Assembly: GCA_963829835.1 (NCBI GenBank)
Contig: CAWHKC010000004.1
Span: forward strand, 2,356,001 to 2,420,000
Source of the DNA: Berkiella sp963829835
GTDB lineage: Bacteria > Pseudomonadota > Gammaproteobacteria > Berkiellales > Berkiellaceae
Length of the DNA stretch: 64,000 nt
Direction: 5' to 3'
The notes below the pieces were generated by a model that had not been told where the DNA came from, did not search any database, and was given only the letters and a program-made list of their open reading frames with translations. The first letter of the stretch is position 1; every line of letters begins with the position of its first letter. Below, piece by piece: positions 53,849-61,760 of this stretch. The position numbers and the translations under genes are program-made.

Positions 53849-54178
53849 ATATTATTAGAATTTGTTGTATATACACATCTAAATATCTGATTAAAGCTGC
53901 AGTTCGTCGGCTTTCACTTTTGTTGGTTAGGTAGATATCATATTATTTTGTGAACGATATGTCTTCTCTTTACGGATAGTTGAGAACTGGCTATAGAAGC
54001 TTAGTATTAAAGATTTAAACGGGTGTATCGCTGGAAGGTGCTTTTGTTTTACAAAGCAATACTGGCGAGACACGTTAATATTCTCACCATTATTTCCAAA
54101 GCAACGCACCCTCTTAATGCGCACTTTTTACAATATGAATAATAAAAAAGTGTTGTCGATTAATTAAAGGGGGAATAT
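53849..54178. other. intergenic region between the two luxR genes
   Basis: 330 bases. No conserved AGGAA/CCTGACAT site, terminator or reading frame was recognised; it should contain the promoter of the second luxR gene. Confidence 0.4.
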
Positions 54179-54967
54179 ATGGTCATTTCAAATAACCATA
54201 TCACTTATCAAGCATCGAATAGAATTAAAAGTCTATTAAAGCCGCTTACTCAAATTGCTGATATACACTATTTTTGCTATGGGGTGAATTTTCCCGATGG
54301 TTCTGGTTTCACACTTTTAACCCATCCTGATTTCTATGATGCATGGTTTGAGAAAGAATTTCCAATGCATGGATTTTATCTTGAGAATGGTTGGCATTCA
54401 TGGAGAGGAAATCTTCCACAAGAAGAACTCAGCGAAGCTCAAAGATTAAATATTGCACATGGTGTTGGTATTATTAATAAAACCAATGAAAAAACAGAGA
54501 TTTTTCAATTTGCAACTACGCCTGAAAATGAAAAAATATTTGATTTTTATTTGAACAATAAACATCTTTTGAAAAAGTTTAGTAACTATTTTTTAATAGA
54601 AGCAAAAGACCTGACGAAAGTTGCTAATAATCAACGCATTATGCCGCCACCAACAATGAGAGCAAGAGACACATTCAATATTTCCTCGCAAGATAAGAAA
54701 AAGGATATTCTCAATGATCTCATTAATTCAATCAATTATCCTCATAATTCACTCTCCGAACGAGAAGAAAAATGCTATCAATTATTGATACAGGGGTATT
54801 CTCATACTGAAATTGGTAAAATATTCAATTTATCGTCTAAAACAATAGATGCATATATTAGTAGAATTAAAATAAAATTAAACTGTGAAAACAAAGTAGA
54901 ACTCATTCAATCTGCAAACAATAGCGGAATGGTTGAATTCTTCTTTAATGATCAAAATGCAAAATAA
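54179..54967 (+). CDS. LuxR-family transcriptional regulator, paralogue 2
   Basis: 262 aa, aligned along its whole length with the preceding regulator (FPMHGFYLENGWHSWRGN against FPLYGFYLQPGWHHGDSY; FDFYLNNKHLLKKFSNYFL against FNAFYLNNLNLLKKFTQYFL). C-terminal HTH LSEREEKCYQLLIQGYSHTEIGKIFNLSSKTIDAYISRIKIKL. AGGGGGA five bases before ATG. Tandem duplicate; its own upstream region lacks the conserved palindrome, so the two genes are probably not regulated the same way. Confidence 0.87.
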   Translation: MVISNNHITYQASNRIKSLLKPLTQIADIHYFCYGVNFPDGSGFTLLTHPDFYDAWFEKEFPMHGFYLENGWHSWRGNLPQEELSEAQRLNIAHGVGIINKTNEKTEIFQFATTPENEKIFDFYLNNKHLLKKFSNYFLIEAKDLTKVANNQRIMPPPTMRARDTFNISSQDKKKDILNDLINSINYPHNSLSEREEKCYQLLIQGYSHTEIGKIFNLSSKTIDAYISRIKIKLNCENKVELIQSANNSGMVEFFFNDQNAK

Positions 54968-55020
54968 AGCAATGATTCTTTTTTGTATATTGTCTGATTA
55001 TTGGTACCAATTATCTTTGA

Positions 55021-55038
55021 TAGGAATTTCCTGACATC
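55021..55038 (+). promoter_or_regulatory. conserved palindromic regulatory site 3 (upstream of the OTU/USP-like gene)
   Basis: TAGGAATTTCCTGACATC, an exact copy of site 2; ends 60 bases before the start at 55099. Confidence 0.65.
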
Positions 55039-55098
55039 GCTTTGCAATGAAAATAAGTAATCTAGCTTAGAGCATTAGTTATTTATTTGAGGTGTAAC

Positions 55099-56355
55099 AT
55101 GTCAATTCAAGGTAGTTCTTCTTATATAGATTTTGATTTTTCAAGAAAAAGACAGGTATCCGGTTGGCACAATAATTGTAGTCTTAATTGCTTAACCCAT
55201 TATCTTATTGCACTACTCGAAAATAAAGATTCTTATCAAAAGTTAATCAGCAGCAAAACACTAAATAATTTCCTAAAGGAAATTCAGAAATACTATTCTT
55301 TATCTGATACACCATCAATAAAAGATGTTTTGTCAATTATTCAAAAATATCCCGCGCCTACTGATAGAGAAGCTATTTTTGGCCCAGTTTTACGAAAAGC
55401 GTTAGAAGAAGTTATCATCAAAAATGCTAAACAATCTTGGGAAACCCTTGGAAGCGCTGCATTTTCTGAATATTTGAACTCATCAACGGTTCAAGATGTT
55501 GCTCAACCCATTATTATGTCTAATCAATCATGGATTGATGAATTTAAGAAAAAATATGAAGCGGAAAGTGCATCTATTAAAGCTCAAAAACCAACGCTAG
55601 ATGAGCAAGAAATAGCCTTAGTTAAAATTTATGAAAAAGCTCCTCAACTTATACCAACCGATCAACAAATTCAAAATGAAGTCAATTTTCAAAGGCAAAT
55701 AGCTATTGAAGATAAATATTTGGGTATTGCAAGAGCATATTGGATGAATGCTGGGTGCAAAAACTATGCAGCTTTAATGGGCGATCTTAATAAAAATCAG
55801 GTAGTATCAATCGATCAGTTTGATTTATTAACAAATGAGTTTGGTATAGGTTTGGAAGTCTACACACCTGATTCGATTAAAGCTGCATCGCTAAATGTAA
55901 AAGTGGCAAAAGAAACAAAAGGAATTTTTAGAAAACCTCTGGGTGCTTCCACTTGGATAATGAAGGTTTTTAACGGTGGCAATCATTGGGAACTTCAAGA
56001 TCCTGACACCAATATTATACGCGCTCAAAAAAATACACTACATCATAATGAATATTATAAAAATAATAAAAACGATATATTTCAGATTTTAGGGCCACTA
56101 AAGAATGGTCATATCAAAAACATCCAAGAACAAGTTCATAAGGATTTTCAATTGCTACAAAATCCAAAGGAGAATCATGAAGAAAAGACGATGGCTGAGC
56201 TTGTTCAAAACTTAAGCGATTTGCTTGCTAAGGGTCATATTTCTGCCACTGAACAAGAATTTCTTATGAATGAATATATTCAACCAAAACAAAAGCCAAG
56301 TTCTCATCAAGCAGCAATATCTTCACCCATGAAGACAACTCGAATTAAACTCTAA
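55099..56355 (+). CDS. possible OTU/USP-like cysteine protease, probable effector
   Basis: 418 aa from ATG 55099 (GAGGTG four bases upstream); a TTG at 55087 is not supported. No signal peptide. An N-terminal GWHNNCSLNCLTHYLIALL (Cys27/Cys31) resembles the cysteine box of deubiquitinases: N-x-C-x-x-N as in USPs, or NCL as in OTUs. A C-terminal VFNGGNHWELQDPD gives a His followed by an acidic/aromatic residue about 270 residues later, preceded by strands LLTNEFGIGLEVYTPDS and STWIMKVF in OTU-like order. If right, the protein would cut ubiquitin or a related host modifier. The assignment rests on motifs only. Confidence 0.5.
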   Translation: MSIQGSSSYIDFDFSRKRQVSGWHNNCSLNCLTHYLIALLENKDSYQKLISSKTLNNFLKEIQKYYSLSDTPSIKDVLSIIQKYPAPTDREAIFGPVLRKALEEVIIKNAKQSWETLGSAAFSEYLNSSTVQDVAQPIIMSNQSWIDEFKKKYEAESASIKAQKPTLDEQEIALVKIYEKAPQLIPTDQQIQNEVNFQRQIAIEDKYLGIARAYWMNAGCKNYAALMGDLNKNQVVSIDQFDLLTNEFGIGLEVYTPDSIKAASLNVKVAKETKGIFRKPLGASTWIMKVFNGGNHWELQDPDTNIIRAQKNTLHHNEYYKNNKNDIFQILGPLKNGHIKNIQEQVHKDFQLLQNPKENHEEKTMAELVQNLSDLLAKGHISATEQEFLMNEYIQPKQKPSSHQAAISSPMKTTRIKL

Positions 56356-56368
56356 TTCGTAAAAAAAT

Positions 56369-56410
56369 ATAACGTTCCCACTTAACATAAAGTTTAGTGG
56401 GGCGCGTTAT
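56369..56410. terminator. bidirectional terminator between convergent genes
   Basis: ATAACG (56369-56374)/CGTTAT (56405-56410) outside and CCCACT (56377-56382)/AGTGGG (56396-56401) inside, with A run before and GGCTTTTT after. It overlaps the stop codon of the kinase-like gene. Confidence 0.7.
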
Positions 56411-57864
56411 GGCTTTTTGGCTATTAATTTAAAATGATAAACCCCAGAACAGTTGTTTATTTCATTTTTAGTTTTTTTGTTTGCTTCATAATCAACAAAC
56501 GCATCTTTATAAGGTCGTTTATTTTCTATTGTTTGCGACGGCAGGAAAGCAGGATTGAGTTGAAGGATACCAGAATCAATTGAAATCATTTTTTTTATAA
56601 ACTCATCAAGAGGTAGCGACAATATCTGTTTTACCTTATCTTCTTCCTTTGATTGTTGTTGATGTAGTTTTATTGCATCATCAATAGTCAACCGCTTGGC
56701 GCGGTCAGATTCGAGTAATCCTTTTAGCAAAGCATTTGATTGAATGATTGCAAAATCACTTTGATTAGGAAACCTATCATAGAGCATTATAAAAATGATG
56801 ATACCAATCGCCCACATATCATTTGCCATATGAGGTGTTCTGAATGGTACTTTTTTACTGTCATTGTTAGGGGGAAACATTTTAGGATTTGCCAAAAATT
56901 GTATATTTCCTAGTGTTGATTGACCAAAATCACTATTATATAAATTGTATAATTTAGTAGAAGGTGCAGCGTGTGGAGTAGGCGCACAGTAGACATAAGA
57001 TATTTCAGGTGAATTAAATCCAACGGAGGCTAAGGCAAAAGCTTTCAAATCGGTTTGTTTGCGTGTATGTCCATAATCGGTCAATTTTAATCTGTAAGAA
57101 CTGCCTGTGGTGTAGATGAGCAAATTACTTGGCTTAATATCTTGATGAACATAGCCATTTTCATGAAAGGCTTTAACACCGTTCAGAAGATCTGATATTA
57201 AAATATTTCTTTGGATGCTTTCGAGAAAAGGATGCGCTTTTAAAAAGGTTTCTAAATCATTTTGTGCCTTTGGCGAAAATAAGCTTATTTTAATTCTTTT
57301 TTCATTTCCTATGAATTGTTGTCCTAACAAATAAGTATTAACTCGTTCAGAATTAATCAGTTTCCCTATGATTGCTTCTTCAATTACGCCATTTAGTTCG
57401 ATATCATTTGTAATAACATTGATCTGATTAAAAAATTCTTCTTGCTTTCCATCTACTCGCCAAGCCGGTTTGCCATCTTTATAAACGCCGCTTACTTTTG
57501 GTAGAATTTGCTTATGAGGTTTTAATTTTGTGTGATCTGCGAGCTTACTTTTCGTATCTACAATGAGAGCAAATTCTCCATCAAGTCCTCGAAGTATATG
57601 GAATGTACGAGCAAGTCCGGTTTCCTCTTTGGAAAAACGTTTGGCAAATCCCTTATTTTCGCCGCAAATACTATTGTGAATGAATTCATTTTTTTCGATA
57701 TATTCAATGATACTATCTAAATCTGATTTTGATATTAATTTTCCCAAATCAGGATGAATGGGCTGGGCTTTTGTTGCCAGTATCCGATTTAGAAACGCTT
57801 TATAAGGATGGTTTACAGGTAGCATATCGATTGTATTTGATAAGTAAAAAAGGATGTTTAGCAT
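56407..57864 (-). CDS. eukaryote-like protein kinase, probable effector
   Basis: 485 aa. Catalytic loop YVHQDIKPSNLLIY with His240 and Asp242 (HRD is HQD), metal-binding LTDYGHTR with Asp263 (DFG is DYG), a possible substrate-recognition SPE in GFNSPEISYVY, and DMWAIGIIIFIMLYDRFP for the F helix. The glycine loop and the Lys of the N-lobe are not obvious, though ALIVDTKSKL could supply the lysine region. About 130 residues precede the kinase fold. No signal peptide or transmembrane anchor, unlike bacterial housekeeping PknB-type kinases. Resembles translocated kinases of Legionella in plan. Conserved regulatory site upstream. Confidence 0.75.
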   Translation of the reverse strand: MLNILFYLSNTIDMLPVNHPYKAFLNRILATKAQPIHPDLGKLISKSDLDSIIEYIEKNEFIHNSICGENKGFAKRFSKEETGLARTFHILRGLDGEFALIVDTKSKLADHTKLKPHKQILPKVSGVYKDGKPAWRVDGKQEEFFNQINVITNDIELNGVIEEAIIGKLINSERVNTYLLGQQFIGNEKRIKISLFSPKAQNDLETFLKAHPFLESIQRNILISDLLNGVKAFHENGYVHQDIKPSNLLIYTTGSSYRLKLTDYGHTRKQTDLKAFALASVGFNSPEISYVYCAPTPHAAPSTKLYNLYNSDFGQSTLGNIQFLANPKMFPPNNDSKKVPFRTPHMANDMWAIGIIIFIMLYDRFPNQSDFAIIQSNALLKGLLESDRAKRLTIDDAIKLHQQQSKEEDKVKQILSLPLDEFIKKMISIDSGILQLNPAFLPSQTIENKRPYKDAFVDYEANKKTKNEINNCSGVYHFKLIAKKP

Positions 57865-57949
57865 AAAATCATACCTAATACGCTATTATATCTTCGATAA
57901 CAGCGTTGAAATAACAAAGACATGAATATAGAGGAATTTAGTTGATAAA

Positions 57950-57969
57950 GATGTAAGGATTTTCCTATA
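57950..57969 (-). promoter_or_regulatory. conserved palindromic regulatory site 4 (upstream of the kinase gene)
   Basis: Minus strand TATAGGAAAATCCTTACATC, differing from sites 2 and 3 at three positions within the 18-base core; 85 bases before the kinase start, same orientation toward the gene. Confidence 0.5.
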
Positions 57970-57980
57970 TTTGAATTAAA

Positions 57981-58033
57981 GGGACACCCAATTTAGGAAT
58001 TAAAGGGAGGAATTAAAGGGACACCCAATTTAG
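57981..58033. repeat. two REP-like motifs left of the RAYT gene
   Basis: GGGACACCCAATTTAG at 57981-57996 and again at 58018-58033, 37 bp apart, each preceded by AATTAAA. Complementary in kind to the TAAAGTGGCTGTCC motifs on the right side. Confidence 0.8.
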
Positions 58034-58203
58034 AATAAAAGATACTTGTTGTTCATATCAAAATTTTTCCAACTAAGTTAAATTCACAACTGAAAATTAT
58101 GCATTTCTGCATGCGATACTTCTTGTGAATCGCATTACATTTTGTAACAATATTCAAACTGGCTATAAAAAACGCCATAAACCATTTTTTTATAGCAAAA
58201 ATT

Positions 58204-59229
58204 ATGTTTTTGCATGCTATTGGTGAAGCTATGACTGCAGCACGTTCAACGAAAATAGATCTAAATGCTACACCTTTTTACCATTGTGTATCACGTTGTG
58301 TACGTCGTTCCTATTTATATGGCGTTGATGAGAAAACAGGTCAAGATTTCTCTCATCGCAAGGGCTGGATTGTTAATAGAATCAAGCAATTATCAGCAAT
58401 ATTTGCTATTAAAATATGCGCATATGCAGTGATGAGTAATCATTATCATCTTGTTGTATTTATTAATGAAAAGGAAGCAAAGGAGTGGGTTGATGAAGAA
58501 GTAGTAAAGCGTTGGGCAGCTCTATTCCCTCGTGATGCGCATAAGTTTGAAAAGTTGGATGAAACCAGCAATAGACTAAAGTTAATAGAATGTCGTAAAC
58601 ATTTGGTAGATATTAGTTGGTTTATGCGTTGTATTAATGAAACTATAGCACGATGGTCTAATCAGGAAGATAATTGCACAGGTCGCTTTTGGGAAGGGCG
58701 TTTTAAATCACAAGCTTTGTTAGATGAAGGCGCTGTACTTGCGGCCATGGCTTATGTTGATTTAAATCCTATTCGCGCTAAAGTAGCCTTGACTCCAGAA
58801 ACATCTGAATTTACCTCAATCTTTGAGAGAATAAGTTTTTTAAAAGCATCAGTTAATCGAAAAAATAAGAAGGTTGAGAATACAAAACAACCTCATAATC
58901 TGATGTGGTTTACGAATAGTACTCAGAAGAAGGAGCCGGTGACGCCATCAATTGAATTCAAACTTTCTGATTATTTAGAATTAGTTGACCAAACGGGTCG
59001 AATTTTGCGTGAAGACAAAAAGGGGGCAATTCCAGAATCATTATCGCCAATGTTACACCGCCTTAATTTATCCTCTAAAGGATGGATGAATATGGTAAAA
59101 AATCTAGAAGGCAATTTTTTTACTGGAATTGGTCATGAATCGATTCTCGCGCAATTCAGATCTCAATATCGCGTACGAGGCCCAAGAGGGATCCGTGCTG
59201 CGAAACAATGTTATTTCCAAGCTGCATAA
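58204..59229 (+). CDS. REP-associated tyrosine transposase (RAYT, Y1_Tnp/HUH)
   Basis: 341 aa from ATG 58204; ATG 58231 is also possible and neither has a good ribosome binding site. HUH motif at His80-Tyr-His82 in AVMSNHYHLVVFI. Family signatures PFYHCVSRCVRRSYLYG and GRFWEGRFKSQALLDEGAVLAAMAYVDLNPIRAKVA. Single-strand endonuclease that moves or maintains short palindromic repeats in the host genome; usually a domesticated, single-copy gene. Flanked on both sides by two copies of short REP-like motifs, as expected. Confidence 0.92.
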   Translation: MFLHAIGEAMTAARSTKIDLNATPFYHCVSRCVRRSYLYGVDEKTGQDFSHRKGWIVNRIKQLSAIFAIKICAYAVMSNHYHLVVFINEKEAKEWVDEEVVKRWAALFPRDAHKFEKLDETSNRLKLIECRKHLVDISWFMRCINETIARWSNQEDNCTGRFWEGRFKSQALLDEGAVLAAMAYVDLNPIRAKVALTPETSEFTSIFERISFLKASVNRKNKKVENTKQPHNLMWFTNSTQKKEPVTPSIEFKLSDYLELVDQTGRILREDKKGAIPESLSPMLHRLNLSSKGWMNMVKNLEGNFFTGIGHESILAQFRSQYRVRGPRGIRAAKQCYFQAA

Positions 59230-59582
59230 TATTATTCTTCAAATTTCTATTCTAAATTTTAATATTTTTTTATTTCTAAAATTGCATTTTTAACCTTGTC
59301 TTGGCCTATAAAGCTGCTTTTTAATACTTGAATAAAGCAAAGCATGGCCACCCCTATATTTTTTTATATTTAAAGTGGCTGTCCAATTCTTTAGATTGTT
59401 TTCAAATTTAAAGTGGCTGTCCCGTTCATTGCTGTCCAGTTATGCTGTCCAGTTATGCTTTTTGAGCATTTTTTTCATCATCTAATACTAAAGTACGATG
59501 CCAAAGCCTCTTTCAAATGAAAGATAATATTAAGTGAGCAATTGTAGTTTTATTGTGTACTTACACAATAGCTGAGGTATTT
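59230..59582. other. intergenic region right of the RAYT gene
   Basis: Holds the two right REP motifs (59371-59384, 59409-59422), a 14-base tandem repeat and the duplicated promoter/leader region of the next gene, which starts near 59482 and recurs at about 61660. A CTCTTTCAAATGAAAGA hairpin (about 59509-59525) is in the duplicated part. Confidence 0.6.
59371..59458. repeat. two REP-like motifs and a 14-bp tandem repeat right of the RAYT gene
   Basis: TAAAGTGGCTGTCC at 59371-59384 and 59409-59422, then TGCTGTCCAGTTA twice at about 59430-59457. Inverse orientation to the left motifs. One more copy at 61584-61598. Confidence 0.75.
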
Positions 59583-61559
59583 ATGAAAGATATTAACCTG
59601 CCACAAGATAATAATAATTTACAATTTGAGCAGTTTGAAAGAGTTGCTTTAAATGAAGTGCTTGCTGCGGTAAATGCTGGCCAAAACCAAGATTTAACGG
59701 TCAATTTAAATAATGAAAAGCCATCAAAGCAAGATAATGTTGACCAAGGTGCAAATAGTTCTCCCCAGGAGAATAGCGAAAATGCTAACGGTAATGTTAT
59801 GCATGAAGATCAACAAGTCAACAATAAGCAAATTATTCAAGATCTACAGGGTCAAGAAGGTCAAGTTTCACCCCCAAATAATTCAGATCAAGGTGAAAAT
59901 GTAAATCCATTATCAGTAGAAGACCTTGAAAATTTACCAAAAGCCCAGGCAGATCAAGTTCCATTATCTTATTTAATTATCGATGGTCATGATGAAAATT
60001 TGTTATATAACCCTTATGGGGATCCCTATATTGTACAATCTGTTCCGCGTGATTTAGGCATTCCCCCCTTTCCACCTGCTGTGGAAAAAGTTTATTTTCC
60101 CACAGAGTTACCACAAGAAGTGACTGTCGTTGCCCCAACATCTATTCCTCCGACGGTTCAAACAACGCCTTGCTTTACAAGCAATATTACAATTTTAACC
60201 GACAATGGCGGCAGTCCTTCTAATGGTAGTAGCGCTCCTCCAATACAAAGTATATTTCTCGGACTTTTACCGGCTGTGGAAGCATTGCCTACATTCCTCC
60301 CCACACTCTATGCAGAATATTTGCAATATCAGAACTATGCTGACCCCTTATATACTGCTTTTGAGAATCTTCTTAATCAAACGTTTAAGTTTACTTATGA
60401 ATATTTTTGTAGCACAAATACATCAGAGATAGTGTATACGGTAAATCCAACAACGTTACCAACCCTCGAAAATTTTGAATATGAATTTCATGAATTTTTT
60501 CAAGCTGGCATATTGCCCCTTCCGCCAGAATATGGTAATGGATTTATTTCTGATGAGGGCGTCATAGAAACTGTTATTGCTGGTCCCGGTATCAATCCCA
60601 GTAATCCAATCACAACCGTTTTTCTTCCCTCTGGTATTTATGATACTTTTATTGGTGGAGAAAATGGTATAGGAAATTTATTAGCAAGCGGAAGTTATCT
60701 GGCAAATATTAATGATTTTGTTAATGCTGACCCTCTTGGCGCACAATTTTTGACTCAATCACAAACGACTACTTTTTTAAATGGAGAAACAATACCCACA
60801 TTTTTAGATGTTGGCTACCCAGGCGGCCCAACAACCTATAGTTACTATCAATTGTATCCCAATGGAGGTGGGGGTTATTATCTAGCTAATACTGGCATGG
60901 GAACACCGATAGTATTAAATTTAAGCGATCATAGTGGTTTTGAGTTTAGCTCTACGACGCAGTCTAATGTCTATGTTAATATGAATGGCTATTTGGCTGA
61001 AATTGGTTGGTTAGAACCTGGTGAAGGATTATTAACTTTTAATTACAGTGGTCATGGTCCTCTTAATGCAAGTAATTTTATGTTAACGCAAGACGTACAA
61101 GGCGCAACAAGTGATTTACAAGCGTTGGCTATACTTGCAGGACAAAGTGGTGGCGTGCTAAATGCTTCCAATCCAATATGGAATGAATTAGGAGTATTTA
61201 TAGATGGGCATAATGGTAATGCTGCATCAGGTAAATATTTTACATTATCTCAGTTAGGCATAGTTTCGATTAATTTAACTGAAACAGCCACCTCTCAGGT
61301 GATTAATGGTAATACAATAAACGGATTGTTAAACTTTACGTATGCCAATGGCAAGGTAGGGCAAGCAGCTGATGTGTCACTTACTTATCATGATGTTTTA
61401 AATTCTAGTAATAATATTCCTGGCGTCTCCAATAATGTGCCAAGTGTAAATCCTGTATCACATACGACCTCTTCAGATCCAATTGTACCCGTGCATACAG
61501 ATATAACTGTACAATCGGCAATTGAAGGTATGCATCATCATCATCATGCACACAGCTAA
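59583..61559 (+). CDS. probable secreted protein with natural His tail, copy 1
   Basis: 658 aa from ATG 59583 (GAGGT four bases upstream); a TTG at 59553 is not supported. No Sec signal. N-terminus acidic, N/Q-rich (residues 1-120), followed by a Pro/Val-rich region, then a G/N-rich part. The C-terminal segment LAILAGQSGGVLNASNPIWNELGVFIDGHNGNAASGKYFTLSQLGIVSINL has the calcium-dependent RTX/adhesin-like pattern (WxxLxxxxDxNxNGxxxxxELxxLGIxSI), so type I secretion is possible. Ends GMHHHHHAHS. Function unknown. Near-identical copy follows. Confidence 0.7.
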   Translation: MKDINLPQDNNNLQFEQFERVALNEVLAAVNAGQNQDLTVNLNNEKPSKQDNVDQGANSSPQENSENANGNVMHEDQQVNNKQIIQDLQGQEGQVSPPNNSDQGENVNPLSVEDLENLPKAQADQVPLSYLIIDGHDENLLYNPYGDPYIVQSVPRDLGIPPFPPAVEKVYFPTELPQEVTVVAPTSIPPTVQTTPCFTSNITILTDNGGSPSNGSSAPPIQSIFLGLLPAVEALPTFLPTLYAEYLQYQNYADPLYTAFENLLNQTFKFTYEYFCSTNTSEIVYTVNPTTLPTLENFEYEFHEFFQAGILPLPPEYGNGFISDEGVIETVIAGPGINPSNPITTVFLPSGIYDTFIGGENGIGNLLASGSYLANINDFVNADPLGAQFLTQSQTTTFLNGETIPTFLDVGYPGGPTTYSYYQLYPNGGGGYYLANTGMGTPIVLNLSDHSGFEFSSTTQSNVYVNMNGYLAEIGWLEPGEGLLTFNYSGHGPLNASNFMLTQDVQGATSDLQALAILAGQSGGVLNASNPIWNELGVFIDGHNGNAASGKYFTLSQLGIVSINLTETATSQVINGNTINGLLNFTYANGKVGQAADVSLTYHDVLNSSNNIPGVSNNVPSVNPVSHTTSSDPIVPVHTDITVQSAIEGMHHHHHAHS

Positions 61560-61583
61560 ATATGCAACTTAGCTGTTATTACA

Positions 61584-61598
61584 TAAAAGTGGCTGTCC
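61584..61598 (+). repeat. REP-like motif between the duplicated genes
   Basis: AAAAGTGGCTGTCC, matching the right-side RAYT motifs; 24 bases after the stop of copy 1. Confidence 0.55.
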
Positions 61599-61760
61599 TG
61601 CTGGCTTTCTTTGTACATACAAATAAATTTGGGATCTATTTTAGTATTCTGCTCACAATCTAATACTAAAGTACGATGCCAAAGCCTCTTTCAAATGAAA
61701 GATAATATTAAGTGAGCAATTGTAGTTTTATTGTGTACTTACACAATAACTGAGGTATTT

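Larger units (their letters stand above)
57865..58203. other. divergent intergenic region of kinase and RAYT genes
   Basis: Contains conserved site 4 (57950-57969), two REP motifs (57981-57996, 58018-58033) and, after 58034, an AT-rich stretch with nothing recognised. Confidence 0.6.

Noticed and set aside
59430..59458. CRISPR-like or satellite repeat TGCTGTCCAGTTA
   Set aside because: Only two adjacent copies without spacers; belongs to the REP-like motif region.
61510..61559. Poly-His tail as vector or cloning artefact
   Set aside because: It occurs in two genomic copies with different final residues and different downstream sequence, in natural context.
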